Assembly (NCBI RefSeq): GCF_900119165.1
Contig: NZ_FPJG01000002.1
Location: 1-64,000, forward strand
Source of the DNA: Amycolatopsis australiensis
Lineage (GTDB): Bacteria; Actinomycetota; Actinomycetes; Mycobacteriales; Pseudonocardiaceae
Length of the DNA: 64,000 nt
Reading direction: 5' to 3'
The notes beneath the pieces were generated by a model. That model did no database searches, had not been told where the DNA came from, and worked only from the letters and a program-made list of their open reading frames with translations. Below, in pieces: positions 18,105-26,127 of the stretch (within the stretch, counting starts at the first letter, position 1; every line of letters begins with the position of its first letter). The translations under genes were made by a program, and so were the position numbers.

Positions 18105-18752
18105 ATGATCGCGCACGAACCCGATCGCGCCGCCGCGATCCCACCCGCCGACGCAACCGAGACCCCCGCGGTGATGCAGGCGGGATCACCGACTGCCGTG
18201 CCGACGCGCTCCCCCCGACGTCCGGCCGCGCTCGCGTTGCTGATCGCCTACGTTGCCAGCATCACCCTCGGCAACGTCGCCACCACCTACTTCGGCGTCG
18301 TCCCCGCAGGATTCGGGCTCACCGTCACCGCCGGCACCTTCGCCAGCGGCTTGGCAATGAGCTTCCGCGACCACCTCCAAGACGTCGCGGGCCTCCGCTG
18401 GGTCACGGCCGGCATCGCCGCGGGCATCACCGTCTCCGCGATCAGCGGAGACCTCCGCATCGCAGTCGCGTCCGCAGTCGCGTTCACCCTCGGCGAACTC
18501 GCCGACCTCGCCATCTACACGCCGATGCGCCTGCACTGCGGATTCCGGCACGCCCTGATCGTTTCCAACGCCGTCGGTGCGCTCATCGACACCTGGCTGT
18601 TCCTGACCATCGCCGGGCTCCCACGCACCACCGACCTCGTCGCCGGGCAACTACTGGTGAAAGCCGTGTGGATCACCGGCCTCTACCTGCTCGTCCGCGA
18701 AGCGGCACGACGTGCTGTACCTCGCCAACCCCAGCTCGCCGAAGGTGCGTGA
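18105..18752 (+). CDS. VUT-family (YhhQ-like) queuosine precursor transporter, 215 aa
   Basis: Integral membrane protein of the VUT/DUF165 family; the E. coli member YhhQ imports queuosine precursors (preQ0/preQ1). ATG 18105. After a ~40-residue polar N-terminus there are about five or six membrane helices. Family features include VVPAGFGLTVTAGTFASGLA, a RDHLQDVAG loop, ELADLAIYTPMR, and VGALIDTWLFLTIAG. The following dpdA-like gene begins inside its last 40 bases. The coupling suggests that imported deazaguanine base feeds the transglycosylase. The N-terminal extension encodes MQAGSP from a dispersed repeat copy at 18172. Confidence 0.88.
   Translation: MIAHEPDRAAAIPPADATETPAVMQAGSPTAVPTRSPRRPAALALLIAYVASITLGNVATTYFGVVPAGFGLTVTAGTFASGLAMSFRDHLQDVAGLRWVTAGIAAGITVSAISGDLRIAVASAVAFTLGELADLAIYTPMRLHCGFRHALIVSNAVGALIDTWLFLTIAGLPRTTDLVAGQLLVKAVWITGLYLLVREAARRAVPRQPQLAEGA
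18172..18188. repeat. Dispersed 17-bp palindrome, copy 9
   Basis: TGATGCAGGCGGGATCA, within the 5' end of the transporter gene, before its first membrane segment. Confidence 0.8.
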
Positions 18753-19344
18753 CGCCATGCGCGCCGGCGAGCTCGGCCAGATGTGCACCCCCGCCGAGGG
18801 ACGCATGCCGCTGCCCGACGTCGAATGGGCCGCCGACACCGGTTGCTACTCCCGCAAGGGCTACCCCGGCGATGCACGGTGGATCGCGTGGCTGGAGAAG
18901 CTGTTGCCCTGGCGAGAAAACTGCCTGTTCGTGTCCGCTCCGGACCGCTTCGAACCTGCCCTCGGCGAGCGCATGGGGTCGGCGTCGCTCGAGCGGTCCA
19001 GGCCGTGGCTACCGCTGATCCGCAACCTCGGATACCCCGCGGCCCTGGTCGCGCAGAACGGCCTCACCGTCGAGGACGTGCCCTGGCACGAGATCGATGC
19101 GCTGTTCGTCGGCGGGACCACCGAGTGGAAGCTGTCGCGCGCCGCCCATCGTCTGGAGATCGCCGCCAAGGAGCACGGCAAGCACCTCCACGTCGGGCGG
19201 GTGAACAGCGCCCGGCGCTGGCAGATCACAGAACTGTTCGGGTGCGACACCGCCGACGGCACCTTCATCACCTACGGGCCCGACCAGAACCTCGACCGTC
19301 AGGCGCGATGGCCGGTTCCCAACCTGTTCGGAGGCCAACCATGA
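18712..19344 (+). CDS. dpdA: DpdA-like DNA-guanine (7-deazaguanine) transglycosylase, 210 aa
   Basis: Predicted enzyme of the queuine/archaeosine TGT superfamily that swaps guanine in DNA for a 7-deazaguanine base. GTG 18712 overlaps the transporter gene by 41 bp; the conserved N-terminus LYLANPSSPKVRDAM supports this start. Family-like blocks: WAADTGCYSRKGYPGDARW, FVSAPDRFEPAL, ALVAQNGLT, DALFVGGTTEWKLS, HVGRVNSARRW and CDTADGTFITYG, in the order of a TIM-barrel TGT. At 210 aa it is short, like actinophage DpdA proteins, and lacks the tRNA-TGT zinc site. Candidate catalytic aspartates are in WAADTG and SAPDRF. A tRNA substrate is less likely given the plasmid setting and length. Confidence 0.68.
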   Translation: MLYLANPSSPKVRDAMRAGELGQMCTPAEGRMPLPDVEWAADTGCYSRKGYPGDARWIAWLEKLLPWRENCLFVSAPDRFEPALGERMGSASLERSRPWLPLIRNLGYPAALVAQNGLTVEDVPWHEIDALFVGGTTEWKLSRAAHRLEIAAKEHGKHLHVGRVNSARRWQITELFGCDTADGTFITYGPDQNLDRQARWPVPNLFGGQP

Positions 19345-20066
19345 CCGGACCGACACTCGTCATCGCCGACGCCGCACCCGCGAGCGAAACTGGGAACCGC
19401 ACGGCGACCGCGAGCTGCACCGGATCCGCGAGCGAAACTGGGAACCGCACGGCGACCGCGAGCTGCACCGGATCCGCGACCACCAACCCCGACCTGAGCG
19501 ACGGGCAGCAATTCGCCGCCGACCGTGACCGGCTTGCCCGGATGATCCGGACAGCCCCGCGCTTCCTCGACGCCGTCCGCTGGTGGGCAGGATTTCCCCT
19601 CCGCGGTGAGCAGACCGCACCGGCCGTCACGCACGAGCTCGGCGAGGCCTCGGCCACACTGCTCGACCTCCCGGTCGGCACGATCGTGCTCCGACGCGAA
19701 ATCCGGCTGCTCGGCGCCATGGCCGGACCGATCTTCACCGTCGCCACCGTCACCGAGTACGTCCACGAGGCCCTGCTCGGGGCCGACCTCGGCGCCCGCC
19801 GCGCCCTGCGCGACGGCGGCCAGCCCGTCGACGACGTCCTGGATGGACTCCACCGCGCCGCCTACCTGCTCGCCCGCCCACCCGTCGACGAGCACCAGGA
19901 CCACGAGGCCCCCGCGCTCGTCTCCCACGCGGTCATCAGCGGCGCCGGACGCCCCGTCGCGCTCACCACGGAGGTCGTTCGCCGGCAGCTGGTCACCCAC
20001 CGCGCGCCCGACACGATCCCGCACTACGCCGCCCGTCTCCCCGGGCCCGCCCGGATCACACCGTGA
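19341..20066 (+). CDS. hypothetical protein (UTRA-like fold possible), 241 aa
   Basis: ATG 19341 overlaps the DpdA stop (ATGA), so the gene belongs to the same operon. The first ~45 residues contain an exact 16-residue tandem duplication (ASETGNRTATASCTGS twice), a likely disordered linker. The rest has TIVLRREIRLLG, FTVATVTEYVHEALLG and GRPVALTTEVVRRQLVTH, an alternating strand/helix pattern reminiscent of UTRA/chorismate-lyase-like ligand-binding domains; that is only an impression. It may act on or sense a small molecule linked to the deazaguanine pathway. Confidence 0.6.
   Translation: MTGPTLVIADAAPASETGNRTATASCTGSASETGNRTATASCTGSATTNPDLSDGQQFAADRDRLARMIRTAPRFLDAVRWWAGFPLRGEQTAPAVTHELGEASATLLDLPVGTIVLRREIRLLGAMAGPIFTVATVTEYVHEALLGADLGARRALRDGGQPVDDVLDGLHRAAYLLARPPVDEHQDHEAPALVSHAVISGAGRPVALTTEVVRRQLVTHRAPDTIPHYAARLPGPARITP
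19380..19475 (+). repeat. Exact 48-bp tandem duplication
   Basis: Two identical 48-bp copies, 19380-19427 and 19428-19475, each beginning GCGAGCGAAACTGGGAACCG. In frame within the preceding gene (16 residues each). The perfect identity shows a recent duplication. Confidence 0.95.
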
Positions 20067-20158
20067 ACCGCCACCTCGCTCCGGCGCCCGCCCGCGTTCG
20101 CCAGCGGTGCTGCGAAGAGCGCCCCACCAGCCGTACTTCCCTTCCCTGAGAGGACATC

Positions 20159-20662
20159 ATGTCGACCGACCTCACGAACGAACTCCGCATTCAGACGCCG
20201 GGCTTCCCGCCCTACGCCCTCGGCGCGCAGAATCAGAAGCTCGCGCCGCTGGTCCACGCCGGCGTCGTGGACCCGAAAGGCCTCACGTGCGGGATGGTGC
20301 GGATGGAAGGCGCACACCACGCGGCTCCGCACATCCACGAGCACTCGCCGATCATCGTGTTCGTGCACCAGGGCATGATCGCCTCCCTCGTCGGCGAGGA
20401 GCTGGAACCCCTGCTGCATGCCCCCGGGTCCGTCCTCTGGATCGCGCCCGGAGTCCCGCACATCGGATGCAACCTCGACCCCGTCAACCCCGCCGTGGTG
20501 CTCGAAGCGCGTACCGACGAAGCCTTCAACGCCGACGTCGTCCGCCGTCCAGACCTCGACGCCCGGGTCGCCGAGCGCGTCGCGGACCTGCAACGCCGCT
20601 ATGCCGCCGGGCAGCTCGACGACCAGCTGACCCGTCCAACCGTGCACATCGTCTCCCGGTGA
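20159..20662 (+). CDS. Cupin-domain protein, 167 aa
   Basis: ATG 20159 follows GAGAGGACATC. Single cupin: the metal site should be formed by the histidines in HHAAPHIHEHSP and the later GVPHIGCN; GSVLWIAPGVPH is the second cupin motif. Small beta-barrel, probably a metal-dependent isomerase, dioxygenase or binding protein; the substrate cannot be told. The membrane protein downstream starts in its last codons, so the two are co-expressed, following the DpdA operon by about 90 bp. Confidence 0.8.
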   Translation: MSTDLTNELRIQTPGFPPYALGAQNQKLAPLVHAGVVDPKGLTCGMVRMEGAHHAAPHIHEHSPIIVFVHQGMIASLVGEELEPLLHAPGSVLWIAPGVPHIGCNLDPVNPAVVLEARTDEAFNADVVRRPDLDARVAERVADLQRRYAAGQLDDQLTRPTVHIVSR

Positions 20663-21381
20663 GCGCCGTGGCTTCCGTTCCTGCCCGGCGGCTGCCCTGG
20701 GCACGACTCGCGGTGTTGGGCACCGGCACGCTCACGATGGGTGTCGGCATCGCACTGCTGGTCGCCAGCCGGCTGGGCATGGTGCCAATGGACACCGTGC
20801 ACCTGGCCGTGGCGCACCAGCTCGGTTGGACACTCGGGCTCGGCATCCTGGCCTGCCAGGCGACCTTGCTCGCGACGTTCCTCCCGCTGAAGGTGCGACC
20901 GGGCATCGGCACCGCCGTCGGTCTCGTGGTCCCCGCGGTCACCGCCGACGCCGTCCTGGCCTTCCTGCCATCGCTGAACAGCCTGGTCGTGCGCCTGATC
21001 GTCTTCACCGCCGGTGGTGGCCTGTTCTGCCTCGGCGTCGCGCTGTACCTGGCCGCCGCTCTCGGCCCGCTGCCCCGGGACGGGCTCATGCTGGTCCTGG
21101 GCGGAGACCGGGAGGCCAGCGGCCACAACGGGTGGCGGCTCGCGCTCGCGCGGATCGGAATCGACGTGGTCTTCGTCGCCGGCGCCACGGCGATCTTCGG
21201 TCCCGCCGAGGCCGTCCGAACCGGGGCAGTCGGCGTGGGCACGGTCGTGCTGGCTCTGGCCAGCGGTCCCGTGATCGCCCGCGCGCTCCGCCGTCTCCGG
21301 CGGATCCCCTCGCTCGCTCCCCCGACGTCGGCACAACCACGCCCAGTACGAGCACGTCACGCTGCCGCGGAGACCACATGA
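20659..21381 (+). CDS. YczE/YitT-like integral membrane protein, 240 aa
   Basis: GTG 20659 overlaps the cupin stop by 4 bp. Five or six hydrophobic segments (MGVGIALLVASRLG, LGLGILACQATLLATF, FTAGGGLFCLGVALYL, VVFVAGATAIFG, GVGTVVLALASG) and the LGPLPRDGLMLVL loop are typical of YczE/YyaS/YitT family proteins, whose biochemical role is not settled. C-terminus cytoplasmic and basic. Possibly a partner of the cupin. Confidence 0.75.
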   Translation: MSAVASVPARRLPWARLAVLGTGTLTMGVGIALLVASRLGMVPMDTVHLAVAHQLGWTLGLGILACQATLLATFLPLKVRPGIGTAVGLVVPAVTADAVLAFLPSLNSLVVRLIVFTAGGGLFCLGVALYLAAALGPLPRDGLMLVLGGDREASGHNGWRLALARIGIDVVFVAGATAIFGPAEAVRTGAVGVGTVVLALASGPVIARALRRLRRIPSLAPPTSAQPRPVRARHAAAETT

Positions 21382-21941
21382 ACACGACCTCGTTTCGCGG
21401 CCACGCCGCGTCCCCGCCCGATTCAGCCTGGATCGCTACCGCGATTCGCGCTCCCGCGCGGTCTGACTGGACACTGCCAACACCGAAAAACCCGGCCGAC
21501 ACAACGGTTTTTAGCCGACTCAAATGCTTGACAAAGTCCACTTTTTGTGCATTGTGGACTGTCTTATTTGCCTCCCGCCGTACTGGAATCGCTCGCTGGA
21601 TCATGCGCAGCGGACGGCTCGCCGTGCATCGCCGGGAGCAGATCACGACGTCTGCCGGGCGCGCGTCGCGGCCTGCTCGCGGCCGCCAGGTCGCTGCTGT
21701 CGGCCGCGATCACGTCTCGCCGCTCGTCGCGCCCGAGATGGCCGCCGTCCACATAGGAACGACCACCGCAGGCGCACTCGACGTGATCGCAACCTGCGGT
21801 GACCAGGGAAGATTCCCCGAGAGCCACCCGCGCCCATCGTCCCGCCGCCGCGCTCACGGCCGGAGTTTTTTCCGGAAGAAACTCGCGCGAGATCAGCGTG
21901 TCGAGACGTCGCAACGAGGAGACGTCCGATACAACTACGAC
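21382..21941 (+). promoter_or_regulatory. 560-bp intergenic regulatory region
   Basis: No convincing gene. It contains a dispersed repeat copy (21419), a TTGACA (21528-21533) just before a 7-bp inverted repeat AGTCCAC/GTGGACT (21535-21541 and 21554-21560), and a 22-bp near-perfect palindrome centred on TTCCGGAA (21863-21884), 58 bp before the ribbon-helix-helix gene. The stretch 21500-21570 is notably AT-rich. The two palindromes are candidate operators, the second possibly for autoregulation. Confidence 0.5.
21419..21435. repeat. Dispersed 17-bp palindrome, copy 10
   Basis: CGATTCAGCCTGGATCG, intergenic, about 38 bp after the membrane protein stop. Confidence 0.8.
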
Positions 21942-22154
21942 ATGGCTATGGGTAGACCACGACTTGGGCGCACGGCCAACGTCGACGTGCCCGTCACGCC
22001 GGAGTTGAAGCAGGAGTTCCAGGACGCCTGCAACGAGGCCGGGCGCTCGATGACGGACGTGGCCAACGAACTCTTCGCGCTTTGGGTTGCCCAGCGCCAG
22101 AAGGCGCCGAAGCAGCAGCCCCTGCCGCTCATGGACCTGAAGAAAGCGAGCTGA
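21942..22154 (+). CDS. Ribbon-helix-helix (CopG-like) protein, 70 aa
   Basis: ATG 21942 (a second in-frame ATG follows at 21948). The product has a beta-strand ANVDVPVTPELKQEF followed by two helices (DACNEAGRSMTDVANELFALWVAQRQ), the RHH pattern of small plasmid repressors and copy-number or partition regulators. GAGGAGA lies about 20 bp upstream, too far for a standard site, so initiation is not well defined. It precedes the candidate replication gene by 170 bp with a strong terminator between them, and may regulate either it or itself through the palindrome at 21863. Confidence 0.65.
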   Translation: MAMGRPRLGRTANVDVPVTPELKQEFQDACNEAGRSMTDVANELFALWVAQRQKAPKQQPLPLMDLKKAS

Positions 22155-22217
22155 AACACCGGCACAGGGATGTGCCACAACTGAATACGTAGACGGGGCG
22201 TCCGAGAACCGGATAGC

Positions 22218-22249
22218 CCGAGGGCCCGCCGTAGCGGGCGGGCCCTCGG
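22218..22249 (+). terminator. Strong hairpin after the RHH gene
   Basis: A perfect 13-bp stem CCGAGGGCCCGCC/GGCGGGCCCTCGG with a 6-nt loop, 64 bp after the RHH stop and 79 bp before the candidate replication gene. Confidence 0.8.
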
Positions 22250-22327
22250 AAGTCTGGGGAGACCCAAGCCTGGCAGCAAACGATCTCCCGCGCGCCCCAC
22301 CGACTACCCGTCACAGGAGGACCAGCG

Positions 22328-24211
22328 GTGGAACGCTGCCCCCAGGGTAGCGCACACCCTCGATCAGGCCACACGTCTGACGAAAAACCCGCCCGCGTGT
22401 CGCAACACACCCGGGCCCCGCTCGGCGCGAGTGCGCCAAACGCCGAGCAACTACACGCCCTTGACCAGGCGTTATTCGATGCGCCCTACATCGTCATCGA
22501 CCGCGACAACAACAAGGTCGTGACGACCGCAACCGCCGACGCCGCGCGTGTCGCGCTGCAGCAGCACCCCGCCGCCGTCTCGATCGTCGGCACCGCGCGA
22601 GCCGGCATCGAAGTCGTCGACATCGACGCCGCCGACACCGGCGCACCCGCCGAAGCGGGCACCGCCGCGTCGGAGAACCTGCGCGACTGGCTCACCGGCC
22701 ACGGCCTGCCCTTCCTCCGCCGAGCCTCCGGCCGCCCCGGCGGCCACCACGTTATCGCCCACGTACCCGCTGCGCTGCTCGACGCCTTCGCCGCCTACGT
22801 CGCCGACGTCGCCGAGCACCACGGCGTCGCCGCCACACTGCGCGTCCCGCGCACCCTGCGCCTGCTCACCGCGCCGCACCGCCACGGCCACCCCGCTCCG
22901 GTCCTCGAAGGCACCCTGACCCCCGCCGACGCCCCCACGGCGTCCACCGGCCCCGCCAGGACCCCTAAACGCCCCACCCATCGTCCGGCGTCCGGGCCGA
23001 GCAAGCCGGGCCAGCAGACCGCATCCGAACGCGAGTACGGCCGCACCTGTGCAGCAATCCGGCGCGGCCTCAACTTCACCCAGACGTGGGCCCTCCTCGG
23101 CGAGTGCCAGGTCGTCGAGCGCGGCCAAGCCGACTTCCGCCGGTTCATGTGGTTCCGTGCCGTCACCGAGGTCGCGGCCGAACGCGGCCTCGACGAGGAT
23201 GCCGCGTGGGACCTCGCCCGCGAGGCAAGCGTCGCCCGAGCGCGTTCCCTCGGCCGCCAAGCCTGGCGCGAGCGCTACTGGCTTCCCGCCGTCGAGCGTG
23301 CCGCCGACCCGGCGCAGCGTCGCGTTCGCCGCCTCAGCGACCGCGCCGACGAGCCCCCGCACGCCCCGGCCGCGGATCCCGCCGAGCAGGCCGCCGTCCT
23401 CGAACGCACCCGCAAAGCGATGCACGACGCAGCGTCCGACCTCATCGCCAGGTTCCGCCCGCAGAGGCAGAAGAGCATCCGCGCCGTCATCGACGCCCTC
23501 GCCGTCGCCCTGGTCACCCGGGACGGCAGCATCGACGTCCGCACCCTCGCCGAACAGGCCTGTGTGTCCAAAGGCGTCACAGTGCAGGTCAAAGCCGACC
23601 TCACCGAACACGGCATCATCGCCGTTGCCGAGAAGTACAGCGGCGGAGCCGACGACTGCCACCGCTACATCCTCGGTTCCCGCGCTGAACAGGCACTTCC
23701 GCAAAACAAGACCACTAGGTGGTACACCCCCACCCCCCGCTCCTACGGCCACGCCAACCCCCAGCGGATGCGCCTGCACCACGTCCGTGAACGCACCCGC
23801 TGGCAACTTCGCTGCACCCTCGAAGAAGCCACCCGCCAAACTGGAGAACGCTGGGCCACCAGCCAGCACCCAGCAGCCAAAACGGCTCGGAGTCTCTGGG
23901 CCCAACGTGCCCGGTGGGATGCGCTACCTGAAGACGTCCAGGAGCAGAAACGTAAGCAGCGTAAGGCTTTCCTCGGCCGACTAGAGCCGTACGAGAGGAA
24001 GCGATGGTTCGACTGGCTCAACCACCGCGACGGCCTCGCGCAAGCCGCAGCTCGCGCACGAACAGGTCAAGATCAGCCCGCCGACGTCTTGGCGCTGACA
24101 ACTGCTCCACTGACCGTCCACTTGGGAATGCGCGAACGAACATGGCTGGATGGACCCGTTGCCCTGCCACATGATCCGGCCCAACCACCGTTGTTCGACC
24201 GGGCCGCATGA
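22328..24211 (+). CDS. Candidate plasmid replication protein with primase-polymerase-like N-terminus, 627 aa
   Basis: GTG 22328 follows CAGGAGG. The N-terminal ~200 residues fit a bifunctional primase-polymerase (archaeo-eukaryotic primase) pattern: GIEVVDIDA (acidic metal-binding pair), then SGRPGGHHVIA (the sxH-type motif) and RVPRTLRLLTAPHRHG. The middle (EYGRTCAAIRRGLNFTQTW...) and the region RTLAEQACVSKGVTVQVKADL look like winged-helix DNA-binding units, and the C-terminus is basic and helical. Similar layouts occur in replication proteins of actinomycete plasmids. No helicase domain is present. An alternative is a plasmid-borne primase. Its stop codon lies inside a dispersed repeat shared with the convergent recombinase. 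Confidence 0.6.
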   Translation: MERCPQGSAHPRSGHTSDEKPARVSQHTRAPLGASAPNAEQLHALDQALFDAPYIVIDRDNNKVVTTATADAARVALQQHPAAVSIVGTARAGIEVVDIDAADTGAPAEAGTAASENLRDWLTGHGLPFLRRASGRPGGHHVIAHVPAALLDAFAAYVADVAEHHGVAATLRVPRTLRLLTAPHRHGHPAPVLEGTLTPADAPTASTGPARTPKRPTHRPASGPSKPGQQTASEREYGRTCAAIRRGLNFTQTWALLGECQVVERGQADFRRFMWFRAVTEVAAERGLDEDAAWDLAREASVARARSLGRQAWRERYWLPAVERAADPAQRRVRRLSDRADEPPHAPAADPAEQAAVLERTRKAMHDAASDLIARFRPQRQKSIRAVIDALAVALVTRDGSIDVRTLAEQACVSKGVTVQVKADLTEHGIIAVAEKYSGGADDCHRYILGSRAEQALPQNKTTRWYTPTPRSYGHANPQRMRLHHVRERTRWQLRCTLEEATRQTGERWATSQHPAAKTARSLWAQRARWDALPEDVQEQKRKQRKAFLGRLEPYERKRWFDWLNHRDGLAQAAARARTGQDQPADVLALTTAPLTVHLGMRERTWLDGPVALPHDPAQPPLFDRAA

Positions 24212-24225
24212 TGCGGCCCGCATCA
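24209..24225. repeat. Dispersed 17-bp palindrome, copy 11 (holds two stop codons)
   Basis: TGATGCGGCCCGCATCA. Its first TGA is the stop of the replication-type gene; its last TCA is the stop of the convergent recombinase on the other strand. Confidence 0.9.
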
Positions 24226-25317
24226 CGCGGCCGAGGCGGTAGCGTCCGCTGCACGCTGCGCCGCGAGGACCTCGCCGACGCCGAGCGGTACCTGCTCCCC
24301 CGAGGCGTGCAGGTACCGCTGAGTGGTCCGGATCGACGCGTGGCCGAGCAGCAGGCGGATCTCCTCGATGTTGGCTCCGGACTGCAACGCCAGCTGGGCC
24401 GTCGTGTGCCGGGTGACGTGCGGCGTCATCCGCTCGACCACCTCGTCCGGCAGCCCCGCGAGCGCAGCTACCCGCCGGAGCAGCCGAAACACCTCGTGCG
24501 ACGTGATCGGCTTGCCGGTCCTGGTCATCAACAGCGGAATCCGAGTGCGTCCGCCGGCCTGACCGCGCCGGACAACGACCTTGAGGTCCGGGCGGCTATC
24601 CAGGTACGCCGACAGGCGTTCCCACGCAATGTCCGCCAGCTCCAGCGGCCGGTACTTGCCGCCCTTCCCCTTCACCCGGAGCTTCTGAGTGCCCTGGCGG
24701 TTGACGAGATCCTGGACGGCCAGCCCGCACAGCTCCCCGATCCGCACGCCGGTGATCAGCAACAACGCCACCGTGGCCGCGTGACGCAGCCGCATCGGGC
24801 CCTGCAGCCGGTCGGCCGCCTCGATCATCGCCACGGCCTGCGCCGAGGTCAGCGAGATGGTCGGCGAGTCCTCCGGCGGCCGAATGCCTTGTGCACCAGC
24901 GGAAACCCCGGCAGCAGGCGACTTCTCGATCAGCCCCTTGTCCACAAGGAACTGATGCCAGGACCGAACCGAGCACAGCGCGCGCGCCCGCGTCGCCGTG
25001 GCGTAGCCCGCATCGTCGAGCGCGGCCAGCCACCGGATCACCTCGATTTCGGGGACTGCCAACGGATTCAGACCGCGAGTGCGAAGCCACGCCCACCAGT
25101 TCAGGCCGCCCAGCAGCGGCGAGCGCGCCGGACCCTTCTCCGGGTGGGCCACCGGAATCCGGTACCCGAGGTCCCGAGCGTAGCCGCGGGCGGTCGCCCA
25201 CGACTTCGCACTCAGCCGCTCCAGCCACTCCTCGGTCTCGGCGACCAGCTGATCGCCGAGGTCGTCCCACGTCGGCCCCGCGTCGGCGCGCACCAACGAG
25301 CCCGTTGCCTCCACCAT
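24223..25317 (-). CDS. Tyrosine recombinase (XerC/D-like integrase), 364 aa
   Basis: Site-specific recombinase. ATG 25317 follows GAGGGCGG; a longer frame to 25401 lacks support. The N-terminal SAM-like core-binding domain ends near residue 160. The catalytic domain has R in TGVRIGEL (about 192), K in KGKGGKYR, HVTRHTTA (the HxxR box, about 302), LGHASIRTTQRY with the second His and the nucleophilic Tyr (about 333). It may resolve plasmid multimers or integrate the element. No excisionase or att duplication is visible. It converges on the replication-type gene, and an 18-bp perfect palindrome lies 42 bp upstream of its start. Confidence 0.92.
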   Translation of the reverse strand: MVEATGSLVRADAGPTWDDLGDQLVAETEEWLERLSAKSWATARGYARDLGYRIPVAHPEKGPARSPLLGGLNWWAWLRTRGLNPLAVPEIEVIRWLAALDDAGYATATRARALCSVRSWHQFLVDKGLIEKSPAAGVSAGAQGIRPPEDSPTISLTSAQAVAMIEAADRLQGPMRLRHAATVALLLITGVRIGELCGLAVQDLVNRQGTQKLRVKGKGGKYRPLELADIAWERLSAYLDSRPDLKVVVRRGQAGGRTRIPLLMTRTGKPITSHEVFRLLRRVAALAGLPDEVVERMTPHVTRHTTAQLALQSGANIEEIRLLLGHASIRTTQRYLHASGEQVPLGVGEVLAAQRAADATASAA

Positions 25318-25358
25318 CCGAACCGACCGCCCTCGGTCCCGGCGACGCCGGCGGCATC

Positions 25359-25376
25359 GCTCACTGATCAGTGAGC
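25359..25376. promoter_or_regulatory. Perfect 18-bp palindrome upstream of the recombinase
   Basis: GCTCACTGATCAGTGAGC. It could be an operator or a recombination core site for the recombinase starting at 25317. The rest of the ~400-bp gap (25318-25716) holds a dispersed repeat (25580) and an imperfect palindrome around TTGTCACGGTGACGAA near 25530, but no gene. Confidence 0.5.
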
Positions 25377-25579
25377 AACATCTACCACCCGCCACCGACA
25401 TTCCGGCGCATCCCCCGCCTCTCGGTGCGGCTGCCGCCAGGCGGTCTTCGATGTACCGTCAATGGTCGTTATCAGTACAACTGGGTCGCTTCGACGCCCG
25501 TGGTTCAACGTCCGATCACACAGGCCTATTTTGTCACGGTGACGAATTGGCTGGCGGGCTCCGACAGCCAGCAGCGCCG

Positions 25580-25596
25580 TGATTCAGCCTGCATCC
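25580..25596. repeat. Dispersed 17-bp palindrome, copy 12
   Basis: TGATTCAGCCTGCATCC, intergenic, 120 bp before the gene starting at 25717. Confidence 0.8.
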
Positions 25597-25716
25597 GCTC
25601 GGCCGGGCGCCACCTCGCCCGGATAGAATCGAACAGCTAGTGATCCCCGCGGCCGCGGGGCTGACGCCCGGACGAACAACGCTCCGGCACCGCAGCTCGC
25701 CCACGGAGGAACCCAG

Positions 25717-26070
25717 ATGCCGTCCCCCACCGCCGACAGTCCGATCAGCACAGCGGCCCGCCGAATCTGCCGCGACGTCAACCAGAACGTCGCCGCCATC
25801 ACCCGCTACTACGACGCGGCCGGCGTCTACCTCCGCGGTCACGAAACGGGGATGCACTACGCCAACCCGGCCGACCGGCCGACGGACGCAGCAGTGCGGG
25901 CAGCCGGCCGCCGCGACACCGCGAACCGCATGACCGAACGCGAAGCGCAGGACCTCCTCGACGCGTACGCTGCGACCGGCCGGTACGACGGCGCGGAACA
26001 CGGAACGTTCCTGGAAGAGATCGAATTCGAGCGCAGCTGCGCCCGGGAACGAGCTAGCTTTGACACCTGA
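25717..26070 (+). CDS. hypothetical protein, 117 aa
   Basis: ATG 25717 follows CGGAGGAACCC. Helical, soluble, hydrophilic, with RRICRDVNQNVAAITRYYDA and a C-terminal EREAQDLLDAYAATGRYDG. No recognised motif. First of two rightward small genes of plasmid character. Confidence 0.6.
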   Translation: MPSPTADSPISTAARRICRDVNQNVAAITRYYDAAGVYLRGHETGMHYANPADRPTDAAVRAAGRRDTANRMTEREAQDLLDAYAATGRYDGAEHGTFLEEIEFERSCARERASFDT

Positions 26071-26127
26071 TCCCGGAGCAGGTGCCGCACCGGCACCGCA
26101 CCACAGCGGAGCAGAAGGAGCGCCCTG

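Noticed and set aside
18712..19344. Annotation as an ordinary tRNA-guanine transglycosylase
   Set aside because: It is too short, lacks the zinc-binding cysteines of tRNA TGT, and resembles phage DpdA blocks instead.
25359..25376. A proven attachment site for the recombinase
   Set aside because: The palindrome is perfect but has no second copy in the window, so it could equally be an operator; left as a regulatory site.
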